Of a stretch of DNA of 64,000 nucleotides, positions 28,641 to 37,874 are shown in pieces. The stretch comes from an uncultured Prevotella sp. Its GTDB lineage: Bacteria; Bacteroidota; Bacteroidia; Bacteroidales; Bacteroidaceae. Location: the NCBI RefSeq assembly GCF_946404925.1, contig NZ_CAMJFM010000009.1:1-64000 (forward strand), given 5' to 3'. The stretch's first letter is position 1. Each line of letters begins with the position of its first letter. The notes beneath the pieces are model-generated. The model searched no databases, was not told the origin of the DNA, and saw only the letters and a list, made by a program, of their open reading frames with translations. The position numbers were made by a program, and so were the translations under genes.

Positions 28641-30368
28641 ATGAGCGAAGTAAGATTAGATATGGCGGGGAGACCGCTGCCTGATAGAACTTATCCGGCT
28701 GAGACCGGAAGCAAGGGGTACCAGCTGTACGAACGCACACTGGGACAGTGGCTGGAGTACTGGGCTGAGAAGACTCCTGATAAGGAATATATAGTATATA
28801 GCGACCGCGACCTGCGCTTTACTTGGAGTAAATTCAATGAGCGCGTGGATAACCTGGCTAAGGGCTTGATAGCCATTGGCGTGGAAAAGGGATCGAACGT
28901 GGGTATTTGGGCTACTAACGTGCCCGACTGGCTGACATTCCTCTACGCTACGGCTAAGATTGGCGCCGTGCTGGTGACGGTGAACACCAACTACAAGCAG
29001 AACGAGCTGGAGTATCTGTGTAAGGACTCGGATATGCACACGCTGTGTATCACCGACGGTACATGGGACTGTAACTACGTAGACATGACCTACACCATGC
29101 TGCCTGAGCTGAAGACCTGCGAGCGCGGACACCTGAATAGCGAAAAGTTCCCATTCCTGAAGAACGTGGTATATATAGGTATGGAGAAGTATCGCGGCAT
29201 GTTTAACACCGCCGAGCTGCTGCTGCTGGGACAGAACGTGGAGGACGAGCAGCTGGACAAGATGAAGGCTCAGGTGACTTGCCACGACGTGTGTAACATG
29301 CAGTACACCAGCGGTACAACAGGATTCCCCAAGGGCGTGATGCTGACGCACTACGGTATAGCCAACGATGGCTACTTTACAGGCGAGAACATGGGATTTA
29401 CGCAGGACGACAAGCTGTGCGTATGTGTGCCACTGTTCCACTGCTTTGGCGTGGTGCTGGCCACGATGAACTGCCTGACGCACGGATGTACCGAGGTGAT
29501 GGTTGAGAAATTCGACCCGCTGGTGGTGCTGGCGTCTATACATAAAGAGAGGTGTACGGCCGTGTATGGCGTGCCCACGATGTTTATAGCCGAGCTGAAC
29601 CACCCGATGTTTGATATGTTTGACCTGAGCTGTCTGCGTACGGGTATCATGGCTGGAAGTCTGTGCCCAATAGAGCTGATGAAGCAGGTGAGCGAAAAGA
29701 TGTTTATGACTATCACCAGTGTGTATGGACTCACTGAGAGTTCGCCCGGAATGACGCAGACCTGCCTGAACGACACCTTTGAGCAGCGATGCACAACGGT
29801 GGGACGCGACTTCCCATTCTGCGACGTGAAGGTGCTTGACCCAGAGACGGGCGAGGAGTGCCCAGTGGGCGTGCAGGGCGAGATGTGCTGTAAGGGATTC
29901 AACGTGATGAAGGGTTACTACAAGAACCCAACAGCCACTGCCGAGGTGATAGACAAGAACGGATATCTGCACTCGGGCGACCTGGGCGTGAAGGACGAAC
30001 AGGGATTCTACAAGATTACAGGACGTATCAAGGATATGATTATCCGCGGTGGTGAGAACATCTACCCACGCGAGATTGAGGAGTTCCTGTATCACATGCC
30101 TGGCATCCGCGACGTGCAGGTGGCTGCCGTGCCTTCGAAGAAATATGGTGAGGCCGTGGGTGCATTCATCATCCTGGAGGAGGGCGCACAGATGACTGCC
30201 GAGGATGTGCAGCTGTTCTGCCGTGGTAAGATAGCACGCTACAAGATACCAAAGTACGTGTTCTTTATCAAGGAGTTCCCACTGACGGGATCGGGCAAAA
30301 TCCAGAAGTTCAAACTGAAGGAAATGAGCCTGAAGCTCTGCGAGGAGCAGGGAATCGAGGTTATTTAA
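28641..30368 (+). CDS. AMP-forming acyl-CoA synthetase
   Basis: 575 residues. The ANL superfamily core motifs are [18 protein letters not shown] (A3), [12 protein letters not shown] (A5), [20 protein letters not shown] (A7) and [17 protein letters not shown] (A8), and the catalytic lysine lies in [14 protein letters not shown] (A10). It activates a carboxylic acid, probably a medium- or long-chain fatty acid, to the CoA thioester in the cytoplasm. Likely controlled by the XRE-cupin gene before it; palindromes lie on both sides. Confidence 0.93.
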   Translation: MSEVRLDMAGRPLPDRTYPAETGSKGYQLYERTLGQWLEYWAEKTPDKEYIVYSDRDLRFTWSKFNERVDNLAKGLIAIGVEKGSNVGIWATNVPDWLTFLYATAKIGAVLVTVNTNYKQNELEYLCKDSDMHTLCITDGTWDCNYVDMTYTMLPELKTCERGHLNSEKFPFLKNVVYIGMEKYRGMFNTAELLLLGQNVEDEQLDKMKAQVTCHDVCNMQYTSGTTGFPKGVMLTHYGIANDGYFTGENMGFTQDDKLCVCVPLFHCFGVVLATMNCLTHGCTEVMVEKFDPLVVLASIHKERCTAVYGVPTMFIAELNHPMFDMFDLSCLRTGIMAGSLCPIELMKQVSEKMFMTITSVYGLTESSPGMTQTCLNDTFEQRCTTVGRDFPFCDVKVLDPETGEECPVGVQGEMCCKGFNVMKGYYKNPTATAEVIDKNGYLHSGDLGVKDEQGFYKITGRIKDMIIRGGENIYPREIEEFLYHMPGIRDVQVAAVPSKKYGEAVGAFIILEEGAQMTAEDVQLFCRGKIARYKIPKYVFFIKEFPLTGSGKIQKFKLKEMSLKLCEEQGIEVI

Positions 30369-30378
30369 TATTATACGG

Positions 30379-30481
30379 CCTACGGATTTTACGGATTATA
30401 CGGATTATTATTAATCCAATCCGTAATCTCCGAGAAGGTCAGAAGAAAAGAAAAATCCGTAAAATCCGTATAATCCGTAGG
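30379..30481 (+). repeat. Intercistronic palindrome, ACGGATT family
   Basis: CCTACGGATTTTACGGATTA to ATCCGTATAATCCGTAGG, with a longer loop (~48 bases). GGCC end faces the acyl-CoA ligase stop. Confidence 0.9.
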
Positions 30482-30503
30482 TAAGAATTTAAAACTATAA
30501 GTT

Positions 30504-32951
30504 ATGAAGATGAGGGTGAACATATTGGCGATGATGGTGCTGTGGGTGACTGCGGTGCTGGCTGATGTGTCGCCTCGAATCTTCCATAACTATACCGCGG
30601 CCGACGGATTGGCGGATAACAGCGCGCAGACCATCAAGTGTACCAAGACAGGACGACTGGTGATTACCACTGCTGGACAGATCAACTTCTTCGACGGGTC
30701 GAAATTCTCGTATATCGACCCTATAGACGAGAACCAATATCCGCTGGCAGAGTATAAAGGTAACTACCACTTGTACTTCGACCGATTCCACCACATCTGG
30801 CTTAAAAACACGCATACCGTATCGTGTGTCGACCTGATAACAGAACGCTTTGCTGCATCGATAGAGGATGAGTTCAGAAAGTTTGGTGTTATCGAAAAGG
30901 TGAACGACCTGTTTGTTGACAGCGCCGGCATAGCATGGCTGCTAACAGAGAAGGGCCTGCAGAACGTGAAGAGCAAGCTGACCATCAAGCCACGCGAAAA
31001 GCTGAACCTGCAAGACGTAGAACTGTGTAAGCAGAACCAGGTGATGCTGTTCTACAGCAACGGACTGATGGAGATGTACAACACGGAGACGGGTAAGAAA
31101 ACACTGGAAACGCGCGCCTATACCGATGCCGACGGACAGAGATATGGCGAATCGAGCCTGCTGGCGATGGGTAAAGACGTGGTGTATCAGATACGAAACG
31201 GATGGAAAGAGGCCATACTGATGAAGTACGACCTGAAAGCCAACAGCTGGGCCGAGCTGCTGCGTACGCCTTACCACCTGAACAACATGGAGCTGAGAGA
31301 CTCGATGCTCTACGTGCCTTGCGAATACGGATACTGGGTTATTAACAACAACACGGGCCAACAGACACACTTTGAGGGTCTGACACAGGAAGACGGCTAC
31401 ACGATGGTGACCGACATCAACGTGATGGCCTTTGACCGCCAGGGAGGCTTGTGGCTTGGTACCGAAAAGCGAGGCATACTGTACTCGCGCCCGTTCAAGC
31501 CGCCATTCAGGGTGTATCCATGGGGCAACCCTGTGGCCGACCGCTACGGCGCCATGTTCGATCACGTGAACCAATATCCTAAATTCCGCGACCGCACCGT
31601 GAACTGCATCTATAAGGATTCGCGCGGATGGACATGGGTGGGAACACCACAGGGACTGCAGGTGTATCGCAAAGACACCGACATGCTGCCACAGGTATAT
31701 ACCAAGAAAGACGGACTGCTGAACAACATCGTACACTCGGTGGTGGAAGACCAGAAGCACAACATCTGGGTGGGCACCAGCTATGGTATATCGGTGGTGC
31801 TGTTTAACGAAGAGGGGCGCGTGTACCGCATCGGCAGCTACAACGAGTACGACCGCGTGCCCAACGAGGTGTTCTCGAACGGCAAGTCGATGCTAATGCC
31901 CGACGGAACCATCGTGATGCAGTCGCTGGAACATGTGGTAGAGTTTAATCCCGACGATTTCTCGACGCTCGGCAACAATTATGCGTTCGAAATCTACCCC
32001 AAGCTGATACAGCTGTTTGTGAACGGTATCGAAGTGAACACCAACACAGAGATAGACGGCAAGCGGATACTGGACAGAGCACTGAGTCGCGTGTGGGGGC
32101 TGGATCTGGACTATACCGAAAATACGATTACCATGGTGTTCTCGGGTCTTAACTACTTCCGTCCGCAGCAGACTTTCTACCGCGTGAGAGTGGTGGGGCT
32201 CGACGACGAGTGGCGCATACTGACACCTTACGACAGCAACGGCATGATTGACAGCCACGGACTGTTGCACCTGCCACTGATTTCGCTACGACCAGGCCAC
32301 TACGAGATAGAGGTGCAGGCATCGATGAGTCCTGACGACTGGGACACCAGACCCTACGTGTGGGAGATTGACATCAACGAGCCATGGTGGCGAAGCATAG
32401 GTATGTTCGGACTGATGGGCGTGCTGCTGACAGTGCTGCTGCTGGTGAACATATTCTACTATATGAAGAATGCCAACCTGCGTGCCCAGCGCGACAGCGA
32501 GGAGAGCATGCTGGTGAAGCGCATATACCGCTTTGTGGAGCGTATAGAGAATAGGGAGGAGGTGCTGGAGCCTGCTGCTGACGAAATAAGCGCGGCTACA
32601 GTGGAGCAGATGACCGACCTGGACCCACAGTTTGTGAAGGCCATTGAGAAGGTGAAGATGCTGGTGCTGACTGAGCGCAAGAAGAAAAAGATGACCATGC
32701 ACCGACTGAGCTATAAGGCCGGTATAGGCAATAAGGAATTCTACAAGCTGGTAACGGAAAACATATTTAAGAGTCCGCGCGTGATGATTAAGAAGGCGCG
32801 ACTGGAAGAGGCTGAGAAGATGCTGCGTAACACCAAGGCAACCATCGACGAGATAGCAGAACACTGCGGTTTCGTATCGGCCAACTACTTCATAGCCTCG
32901 TTCTACCAGAAGTATAAGACTACTCCACAGGCGTATCGTAATAGGCGATAA
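30504..32951 (+). CDS. Membrane one-component regulator: beta-propeller sensor fused to AraC HTH
   Basis: 815 residues. Signal-anchor N-terminus, a two-component-regulator propeller (~25-500; e.g. YKDSRGWTWVGTPQGLQVY and DQKHNIWVGTSYGISV blades), a Y_Y_Y-like beta domain (~520-620), one membrane helix (MFGLMGVLLTVLLLVNIFYY), a short coiled linker and a C-terminal AraC-type HTH (IDEIAEHCGFVSANYFIAS). The histidine kinase, ATPase and receiver domains of hybrid two-component proteins are absent. Periplasmic ligand binding must therefore act directly on the DNA-binding domain. Target genes unknown; no SusCD pair is in view. Confidence 0.88.
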   Translation: MKMRVNILAMMVLWVTAVLADVSPRIFHNYTAADGLADNSAQTIKCTKTGRLVITTAGQINFFDGSKFSYIDPIDENQYPLAEYKGNYHLYFDRFHHIWLKNTHTVSCVDLITERFAASIEDEFRKFGVIEKVNDLFVDSAGIAWLLTEKGLQNVKSKLTIKPREKLNLQDVELCKQNQVMLFYSNGLMEMYNTETGKKTLETRAYTDADGQRYGESSLLAMGKDVVYQIRNGWKEAILMKYDLKANSWAELLRTPYHLNNMELRDSMLYVPCEYGYWVINNNTGQQTHFEGLTQEDGYTMVTDINVMAFDRQGGLWLGTEKRGILYSRPFKPPFRVYPWGNPVADRYGAMFDHVNQYPKFRDRTVNCIYKDSRGWTWVGTPQGLQVYRKDTDMLPQVYTKKDGLLNNIVHSVVEDQKHNIWVGTSYGISVVLFNEEGRVYRIGSYNEYDRVPNEVFSNGKSMLMPDGTIVMQSLEHVVEFNPDDFSTLGNNYAFEIYPKLIQLFVNGIEVNTNTEIDGKRILDRALSRVWGLDLDYTENTITMVFSGLNYFRPQQTFYRVRVVGLDDEWRILTPYDSNGMIDSHGLLHLPLISLRPGHYEIEVQASMSPDDWDTRPYVWEIDINEPWWRSIGMFGLMGVLLTVLLLVNIFYYMKNANLRAQRDSEESMLVKRIYRFVERIENREEVLEPAADEISAATVEQMTDLDPQFVKAIEKVKMLVLTERKKKKMTMHRLSYKAGIGNKEFYKLVTENIFKSPRVMIKKARLEEAEKMLRNTKATIDEIAEHCGFVSANYFIASFYQKYKTTPQAYRNRR

Positions 32952-34137
32952 GGCGCCAGGTGCGATCAGTAGTGCCCTTGTAGTAGACTAAACCCTGATA
33001 ATGATTCTCTGTTTGATAGTAGCTGCCCTCGCTGGGTAGCAGCTCATCGGTGCCATCGATGAGATACTGATAGGAGTAGTAACCCTGCTTCTGCAGGATG
33101 CATGCGGTGTAGAGATGGTTGGCGGGGTCGTAGAGCATGCGATACGTGTCAGGCCCCTCGGTGGTCCAGCGACCACTGATGCGGATGCGCTGACCAATAT
33201 CGGAGTGCAGACGATAGTTGACCCACACGTATTCGCTGTGGGTGTCGTTATAGCTATCGTTGCTGTTGCGGATGCAGAACGAGCCGTTGGCATCTTCGTC
33301 GTAAAGATAGTTAGGGCGGGGCTCATCGATGAAGGGGTAGGCTTGATAGTTGTCGCCATCCCAAAGGATGTGGTCGATGCCCATGGTGGGGTGCGACACA
33401 TCGAGCACCTCGAACTTGCGATACTCATTGCCCGCATCGAACACCAGCTGGCGATGGTGGGTCCACTCTAAACCATTGAGGGTGGTGATGTTAGGTTTTA
33501 CACCCTGGCGCATGTGGCGCTGCTGATTGTTCTGCATCACCACAGCATAGATCTGCTCATCAGGATTAGTTATGCTGAGCTGGCCATAGTTCAGGCTCAT
33601 CGACACCTGCTGGTGGCTCTGGCGCGTGTCAACATCGGTATTGCCCGTGGCGCTCATGCTGAGCTTGGCGCTCTGCTCGGTAACCATAAACTCGGCCACC
33701 AGCACCTCGCGGTTGTCATCATCCTCATCCAGCACATGCAGGCGGTAATTGCCGCTCATTTTCAGGCTGCAACGATCGTTGGGCAGCTGCAGCTGGTAGT
33801 GGGTGTAGGGGATGATGGTATTGGAGGAATGCTCGTAGTCATCGATGGTGTTGCCATTGAAGCCTGAGAGCCAATCGCTCTCAAAAAGACCCTCGGAGGG
33901 AGTCCAATCGGCCTCGCAATGCTCCAGCTGATAGACGTAGCGATGGTAATCGTGCGAGAGCTCATCGAACGACACGGTGAGCACATCCTGTGAGCCCAGG
34001 CGCATAATGGCGGGGGCCAGCCAATTGCCATTGACCACCACCTGCAGCGACTTGACATCAGGCTGACTGATGCGACTGCTGGCTGAGGCGCATAGCGGCA
34101 ACGCCAAAAGCAGAATATGAAACAAAATCCTTCTCAC
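32920..34137 (-). CDS. DUF5103, type IX secretion system plug protein
   Basis: 405 residues, signal peptide MRRILFHILLLALPLCASA. Family features are DVKSLQVVVNGNWLAPAIMR at the start, YVYQLEHCEADWTPSEG and LSGFNGNTIDDYEHS. DUF5103 proteins plug the SprA outer-membrane channel of the type IX system. The start is a GTG that lies inside a GTGAGAAGG tandem repeat. The 3' end overlaps the convergent regulator gene by 32 bases. Confidence 0.88.
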   Translation of the reverse strand: MRRILFHILLLALPLCASASSRISQPDVKSLQVVVNGNWLAPAIMRLGSQDVLTVSFDELSHDYHRYVYQLEHCEADWTPSEGLFESDWLSGFNGNTIDDYEHSSNTIIPYTHYQLQLPNDRCSLKMSGNYRLHVLDEDDDNREVLVAEFMVTEQSAKLSMSATGNTDVDTRQSHQQVSMSLNYGQLSITNPDEQIYAVVMQNNQQRHMRQGVKPNITTLNGLEWTHHRQLVFDAGNEYRKFEVLDVSHPTMGIDHILWDGDNYQAYPFIDEPRPNYLYDEDANGSFCIRNSNDSYNDTHSEYVWVNYRLHSDIGQRIRISGRWTTEGPDTYRMLYDPANHLYTACILQKQGYYSYQYLIDGTDELLPSEGSYYQTENHYQGLVYYKGTTDRTWRLIAYYDTPVE

Positions 34138-34171
34138 CTTCTCACTTTCTCACCTTTTCACTTTCTCCTCT
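34131..34171 (-). repeat. GTGAGAAGG-type tandem repeat bridging two genes
   Basis: On the minus strand GGAGAAAGTGAAAAGGTGAG then AAAGTGAGAAGGTGAGAA: ~8-base units. It contains the fructose-bisphosphatase TGA stop (34160-34158) and the GTG start of the DUF5103 gene (34137). Confidence 0.8.
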
Positions 34172-36131
34172 CCGTAATGATTCCATGGCGATAGGCGTAG
34201 AGCAGATCCTTGAGATCTGCTATCTGGCTGCGCAACTCCTCGCCCTTGTCGGTATCAGCCACCAGCATGCGGTGGGCTGACATCTCGATGATCTGAGTGG
34301 TGCTCTTGATGTCTATTTCGCGCATGATGGCATCGCGGGCAGAGGTGAACGGCTCGTGCTGAACCAGCTGGAAACCACGTGAGTGATAGACCAAGGTGTA
34401 GCCAGCGATACCCGTTTCGTGGTGATAGGCCTCGCTGAAGCCGCCATCGATCACCATGAGTTTGCCACCAGCCTTGATGGGGTTCTCGCCACTACCAGCA
34501 TGCACGGGCACGTGACCATTGATGATGTGGCGTGCCTGGCCTTTTACGCCAAAGGCATCGAGAATGCGGTCGCACACCTCAGCGCTGTCGCGCAGCTTGA
34601 AGTAGTTGCCCTTCTCCTCCTTAAAGGTCTCCTTATCAGTAAGGAAATAGCGCTCGAAGGTGGCCATCTTTGACTTACAGAACAGGGGCGACTCCTTGCC
34701 ACACCACAGATAGAGGAAGTAGTCGATGGCATAGTCGCGCTGGGTGGAATCGCTCTGGAAGGCATCGCGGATCATCATGCCAATGTTGTGCATGAGGTCC
34801 TTGCCCGCAAAGCGCTTGCCAGGATAGATCTCGACCTCCTTGAGCGAGCCATCGTCGTTGAGCGGAATGGCTGCGTGGAACAGCAGGTTAGAGTTGCTGA
34901 TGGCGTACATGCAACCATGCGACAGGAGCGTGCGGATGTGCTTGTGCAGCTTCTCGCTGATGCGGAACGAGTGGTGCAGCTTGCCTATCAGGTCGGTCTC
35001 CTCAGGGGTGAGCTTATTTGGGTCGGCAGGGTCGACGGTGGGGAAGTTGCAACTCTTCATCTCGTAGGCCTTGCCATCGATGGTGCACAGGTGCTTATCG
35101 TAGTCCACGGCGCTGAGCATGCAGCGATTCAGCATCTGCCACTCGGGGTGGCGCTGGAAGATGGCAGCCTCGGTCTTGAACTGCAGCACGGCAATGGCCT
35201 TGTGCATCTTGGCGGTGAGCTGCTGGGTCTTATCGTCCATGGTGTTGCCAGGCAGCAGCTTGGGCATGAACTCCAGACAGGGATCGTCGCCATACACATC
35301 GAGCGCAAAGGTGGCCAGAGGCACCAGATTGATGCCATACTCCTCGATGGTGGTGAGGTTGGCATAGCGCAGGCAGAGGCGCAGCACATTGCAGATGCAG
35401 GCGTCGTTGCCAGCAGAGGCGCCCATCCACAGCACATCGTGATTGCCCCACTGGATGTCCCACGAGTGGTACTGGCGCAGGGTGTCCATGATGATGTGGG
35501 CACCAGGGCCACGATCGTAGATGTCGCCCAGAATGTGCAGCTGGTCGATGGCCAGGCGCTGGATGACGTTACAGATGGCGCAGATGAAATCATCAGCACG
35601 ACCTGTAGATATGATGGTGTTGACAATCACGCTGACGTAGGCAGCCTTGTCGTTGTCGCTCAGACTCTCGTGCAGAAGCTCTTCGATGATATAGGCAAAA
35701 TCGTGAGGCAGAGACTTGCGCACCTTAGAACGGGTGTACTTGCTGCTGACATCGCGACACACCTTTACCAGCTGGTGGATGGTGATGCGATACCAGTCGT
35801 CGATATCCTGCTCCTGGGCCTTGATGAGCTCCAGCTTCTCCTCAGGATAGTAGATGAGGGTGCACAGCTCCTTCTTCTCGCTCTCGCGGATGTCGTTGCC
35901 AAAGAGTTCATTGACTTTTCGTTTGATATTACCTGAGGCATTCTTGAGGATGTGGCGGAAAGCTTCGCTCTCGCCATGGATATCAGCCAGGAAGTGCTCG
36001 GTGCCCTTGGGCAGAGCCATGATAGCTTCGAGGTTTATAATCTCTGTAGAAGCATCGGCAATCGTGGGGAACGACTGCGAGAGCAGCTGCAGATAGTGGA
36101 GGTCGGTGTCATTACTGGAAAGGTGTTTCAT
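34158..36131 (-). CDS. fbp: Fructose-1,6-bisphosphatase class III
   Basis: 657 residues, the long Firmicutes/Bacteroidetes-type enzyme of the metallophosphatase fold. Motifs: HFLADIHGESEAF, LGDIYDRGPGAHIIMDTL, IQWGNHDVLWMGA and HIINGHVPVHAGSGENPIKA. It hydrolyses fructose 1,6-bisphosphate in gluconeogenesis. The ATG overlaps the stop of the upstream glycosyltransferase by four bases. Confidence 0.97.
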   Translation of the reverse strand: MKHLSSNDTDLHYLQLLSQSFPTIADASTEIINLEAIMALPKGTEHFLADIHGESEAFRHILKNASGNIKRKVNELFGNDIRESEKKELCTLIYYPEEKLELIKAQEQDIDDWYRITIHQLVKVCRDVSSKYTRSKVRKSLPHDFAYIIEELLHESLSDNDKAAYVSVIVNTIISTGRADDFICAICNVIQRLAIDQLHILGDIYDRGPGAHIIMDTLRQYHSWDIQWGNHDVLWMGASAGNDACICNVLRLCLRYANLTTIEEYGINLVPLATFALDVYGDDPCLEFMPKLLPGNTMDDKTQQLTAKMHKAIAVLQFKTEAAIFQRHPEWQMLNRCMLSAVDYDKHLCTIDGKAYEMKSCNFPTVDPADPNKLTPEETDLIGKLHHSFRISEKLHKHIRTLLSHGCMYAISNSNLLFHAAIPLNDDGSLKEVEIYPGKRFAGKDLMHNIGMMIRDAFQSDSTQRDYAIDYFLYLWCGKESPLFCKSKMATFERYFLTDKETFKEEKGNYFKLRDSAEVCDRILDAFGVKGQARHIINGHVPVHAGSGENPIKAGGKLMVIDGGFSEAYHHETGIAGYTLVYHSRGFQLVQHEPFTSARDAIMREIDIKSTTQIIEMSAHRMLVADTDKGEELRSQIADLKDLLYAYRHGIITERRK

Positions 36132-37201
36132 ATCTTCAAGTGGTTTATTAGATTGGTGCGAAGTTTGATAGTCAGCTTGTCGTCGAGCGGGTCGATGGGC
36201 ATGTAGCCCTCGTCGAGCAGTATGAAGTCGGCCAGCACCTGAATGAGGCGGGCGGCACTCTTGGTGAGGCCTTCGTCTTCGAGTTTCTCAGCCAGGAGAT
36301 CGTCGTTCACATTGTCGCGATAGAGCTCGCGCGTCAACTCGATGGCGCCAAGCAGCGTGGGGAACTTGAGCACCTGACGGATGATGCGCAACAGATAATC
36401 CGTCTGGTCGCCCTGATAATCGCCCACAAGCTCCTTGATGGGTTTGGGGCGTGTGTAATGCTTTGGGAAGTAGGCTGCAATCTTATCGGTATTAAGGAGT
36501 GGCGCTGCGAGGCCTAAGATGCGGATGCCATAGTCGGTATAGTTCACGATGTTCTCGTGCTCTGCATACACCATCAGGTGGCGCCAGTTGATGAGTCGTG
36601 CGTCGAAGGTAGAATCATCTACCCATCGCTTGTCGCCCATGATGCCCACCTTGAGTATCGCCTTGAGGGCAGCGAGGGTGTTGGAGTCCATCAATTCGAG
36701 GGTGTTGGAGTCCATCACCTTCTGATAGACAGCAAAGGTCTTGGCTGCCATGTCTGCTGGCGTGATGGTGTTGGTGATGAGGGCGTTGTGAATCTCCTCG
36801 ATACGCGGGTTGTAGCCATGCTTGGCAAACGAGCCAGACTCGAGCTTGCCCAGGGTGATGACTGCATAGGCATGCGACAGATACTCGCGCATGGCTAGGA
36901 ACAGGGCTGTGCGCTGCTGGGCTGGCATGGCATCGAGCGCAAAGGGCTGCAGCTGACCATGCAGCGTGACCACAAAGCGGATGTTATTCTTTACGGCACA
37001 ACGCAGCGCCTTGAACTGCATCATCTGGTTGACGCCATGAATGTGGATGATATCTGCCTCGAAGTCGCGGGCTTGCTTGTAGAAGGATTTGTTGTTGTCG
37101 GCCACCATGACGTTGGCGCTCTGTTTCAACCCCTCTACCAGCAGCGATACATGACGTTGTATCAGCTCGTTATTCTTTGGGTAAATATGTAATACGTTCA
37201 T
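36128..37201 (-). CDS. GT4-like glycosyltransferase
   Basis: 357 residues. The N-terminal ~140 residues look like a GT-B donor-side fold (MNVLHIYPKNNELIQRHVSL, DIIHIHGVNQMMQ, VVTLHGQLQPFALDAM). The C-terminal half is not a standard Glyco_transf_4 domain (no E-x7-E is obvious) and is helical. An 8-residue segment ending MDSNTL is duplicated (MDSNTLELMDSNTL) by an exact 20-base direct repeat. Cotranscribed with the GT2 gene and fbp; probably surface glycan synthesis. Confidence 0.7.
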   Translation of the reverse strand: MNVLHIYPKNNELIQRHVSLLVEGLKQSANVMVADNNKSFYKQARDFEADIIHIHGVNQMMQFKALRCAVKNNIRFVVTLHGQLQPFALDAMPAQQRTALFLAMREYLSHAYAVITLGKLESGSFAKHGYNPRIEEIHNALITNTITPADMAAKTFAVYQKVMDSNTLELMDSNTLAALKAILKVGIMGDKRWVDDSTFDARLINWRHLMVYAEHENIVNYTDYGIRILGLAAPLLNTDKIAAYFPKHYTRPKPIKELVGDYQGDQTDYLLRIIRQVLKFPTLLGAIELTRELYRDNVNDDLLAEKLEDEGLTKSAARLIQVLADFILLDEGYMPIDPLDDKLTIKLRTNLINHLKI

Positions 37202-37838
37202 AGCTACTCATCAGGTTCTTCCAGAATATGCGCCAACGCAGGCCTTGGCGCTGCCAGAACGATGGTCTCTGCTCGTAGTAGGCGAGCAGCTGGATGGCCT
37301 GGCTCTTGCGAACGATAAGGAAATCGTATCGCCCAAAGCGGAAATTCTTACGCTTGCGGGTACGCACCTTCTGCAACTTGCGCTCCTTGCGCATGACGTG
37401 GAAGCGCACATCGTCGCACTCCACAAACGTCTGGAGCTTGATGCCCTTCTTGGTGAGATAGCCAAGTGTGACATCAGCTGTGGCATCGAACGTGTCGTTG
37501 ATGGCCTGGAGGATGTAATCGCCCTCAGGCTTGTGGTTGGCATTGGCAAAGATCACCCAATCGTTCTTGGCTGCCTTGAGACCAATGTTCAGCGACTGCA
37601 TCTTGCGCTTGACGTAATACGGAGGCGTGGGCAGGAAGGTGGTGTAGAGATGCTTGTAATCGTTTTTGAGAAGCTTCAGTACGTCTGGAGTCTCATCATT
37701 AGACGACTCGTCGACCACAATGACCTCGTAGCCAGGCTCGTACTTCTGCTCAAGGAAAGCAGGAAGGTTCTCCTTGAGATCGTAGTCCTGATCGTACACG
37801 GTCATTATGATCGAGAATTTTCGAGAGTCTGTATTCAC
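37170..37838 (-). CDS. GT2-family glycosyltransferase
   Basis: 222 residues. GT-A fold signatures: FSIIMTVYDQDYDLKENLPA, YEVIVVDESSNDETPDVL (donor-binding region) and NDWVIFANANHKPEGDY, where the usual DxD reads NAN. Start is a GTG next to an AT-rich tandem repeat. Its 3' end overlaps the GT4-like gene by 32 bases, so the two are translationally coupled. Acceptor unknown. Confidence 0.8.
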   Translation of the reverse strand: MNTDSRKFSIIMTVYDQDYDLKENLPAFLEQKYEPGYEVIVVDESSNDETPDVLKLLKNDYKHLYTTFLPTPPYYVKRKMQSLNIGLKAAKNDWVIFANANHKPEGDYILQAINDTFDATADVTLGYLTKKGIKLQTFVECDDVRFHVMRKERKLQKVRTRKRKNFRFGRYDFLIVRKSQAIQLLAYYEQRPSFWQRQGLRWRIFWKNLMSSYERITYLPKE

Positions 37839-37874
37839 TTTAATGTTTAATCTTTAATCTTAAATCTTAAATCT
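37839..37874 (-). repeat. AACATTAA-type tandem repeat before the GT2 start
   Basis: On the minus strand ATTTAAGATTTAAGATTAAA then GATTAAACATTAAA; it includes the lysA TAA stop and runs to the GTG start. Confidence 0.7.

Noticed and set aside
28656..30095. A 479-codon open frame antisense to the acyl-CoA ligase
   Set aside because: Fully overlaps a gene with all ANL motifs; no promoter or recognisable protein.
22770..30481. ACGGATT repeats as a CRISPR array
   Set aside because: Units are 9 bases, contiguous and arranged as inverted arms with no spacers; no cas genes in the window.
34788..35936. A 382-codon open frame antisense to fructose-bisphosphatase
   Set aside because: Shadow frame of a well-conserved enzyme; no domain visible.
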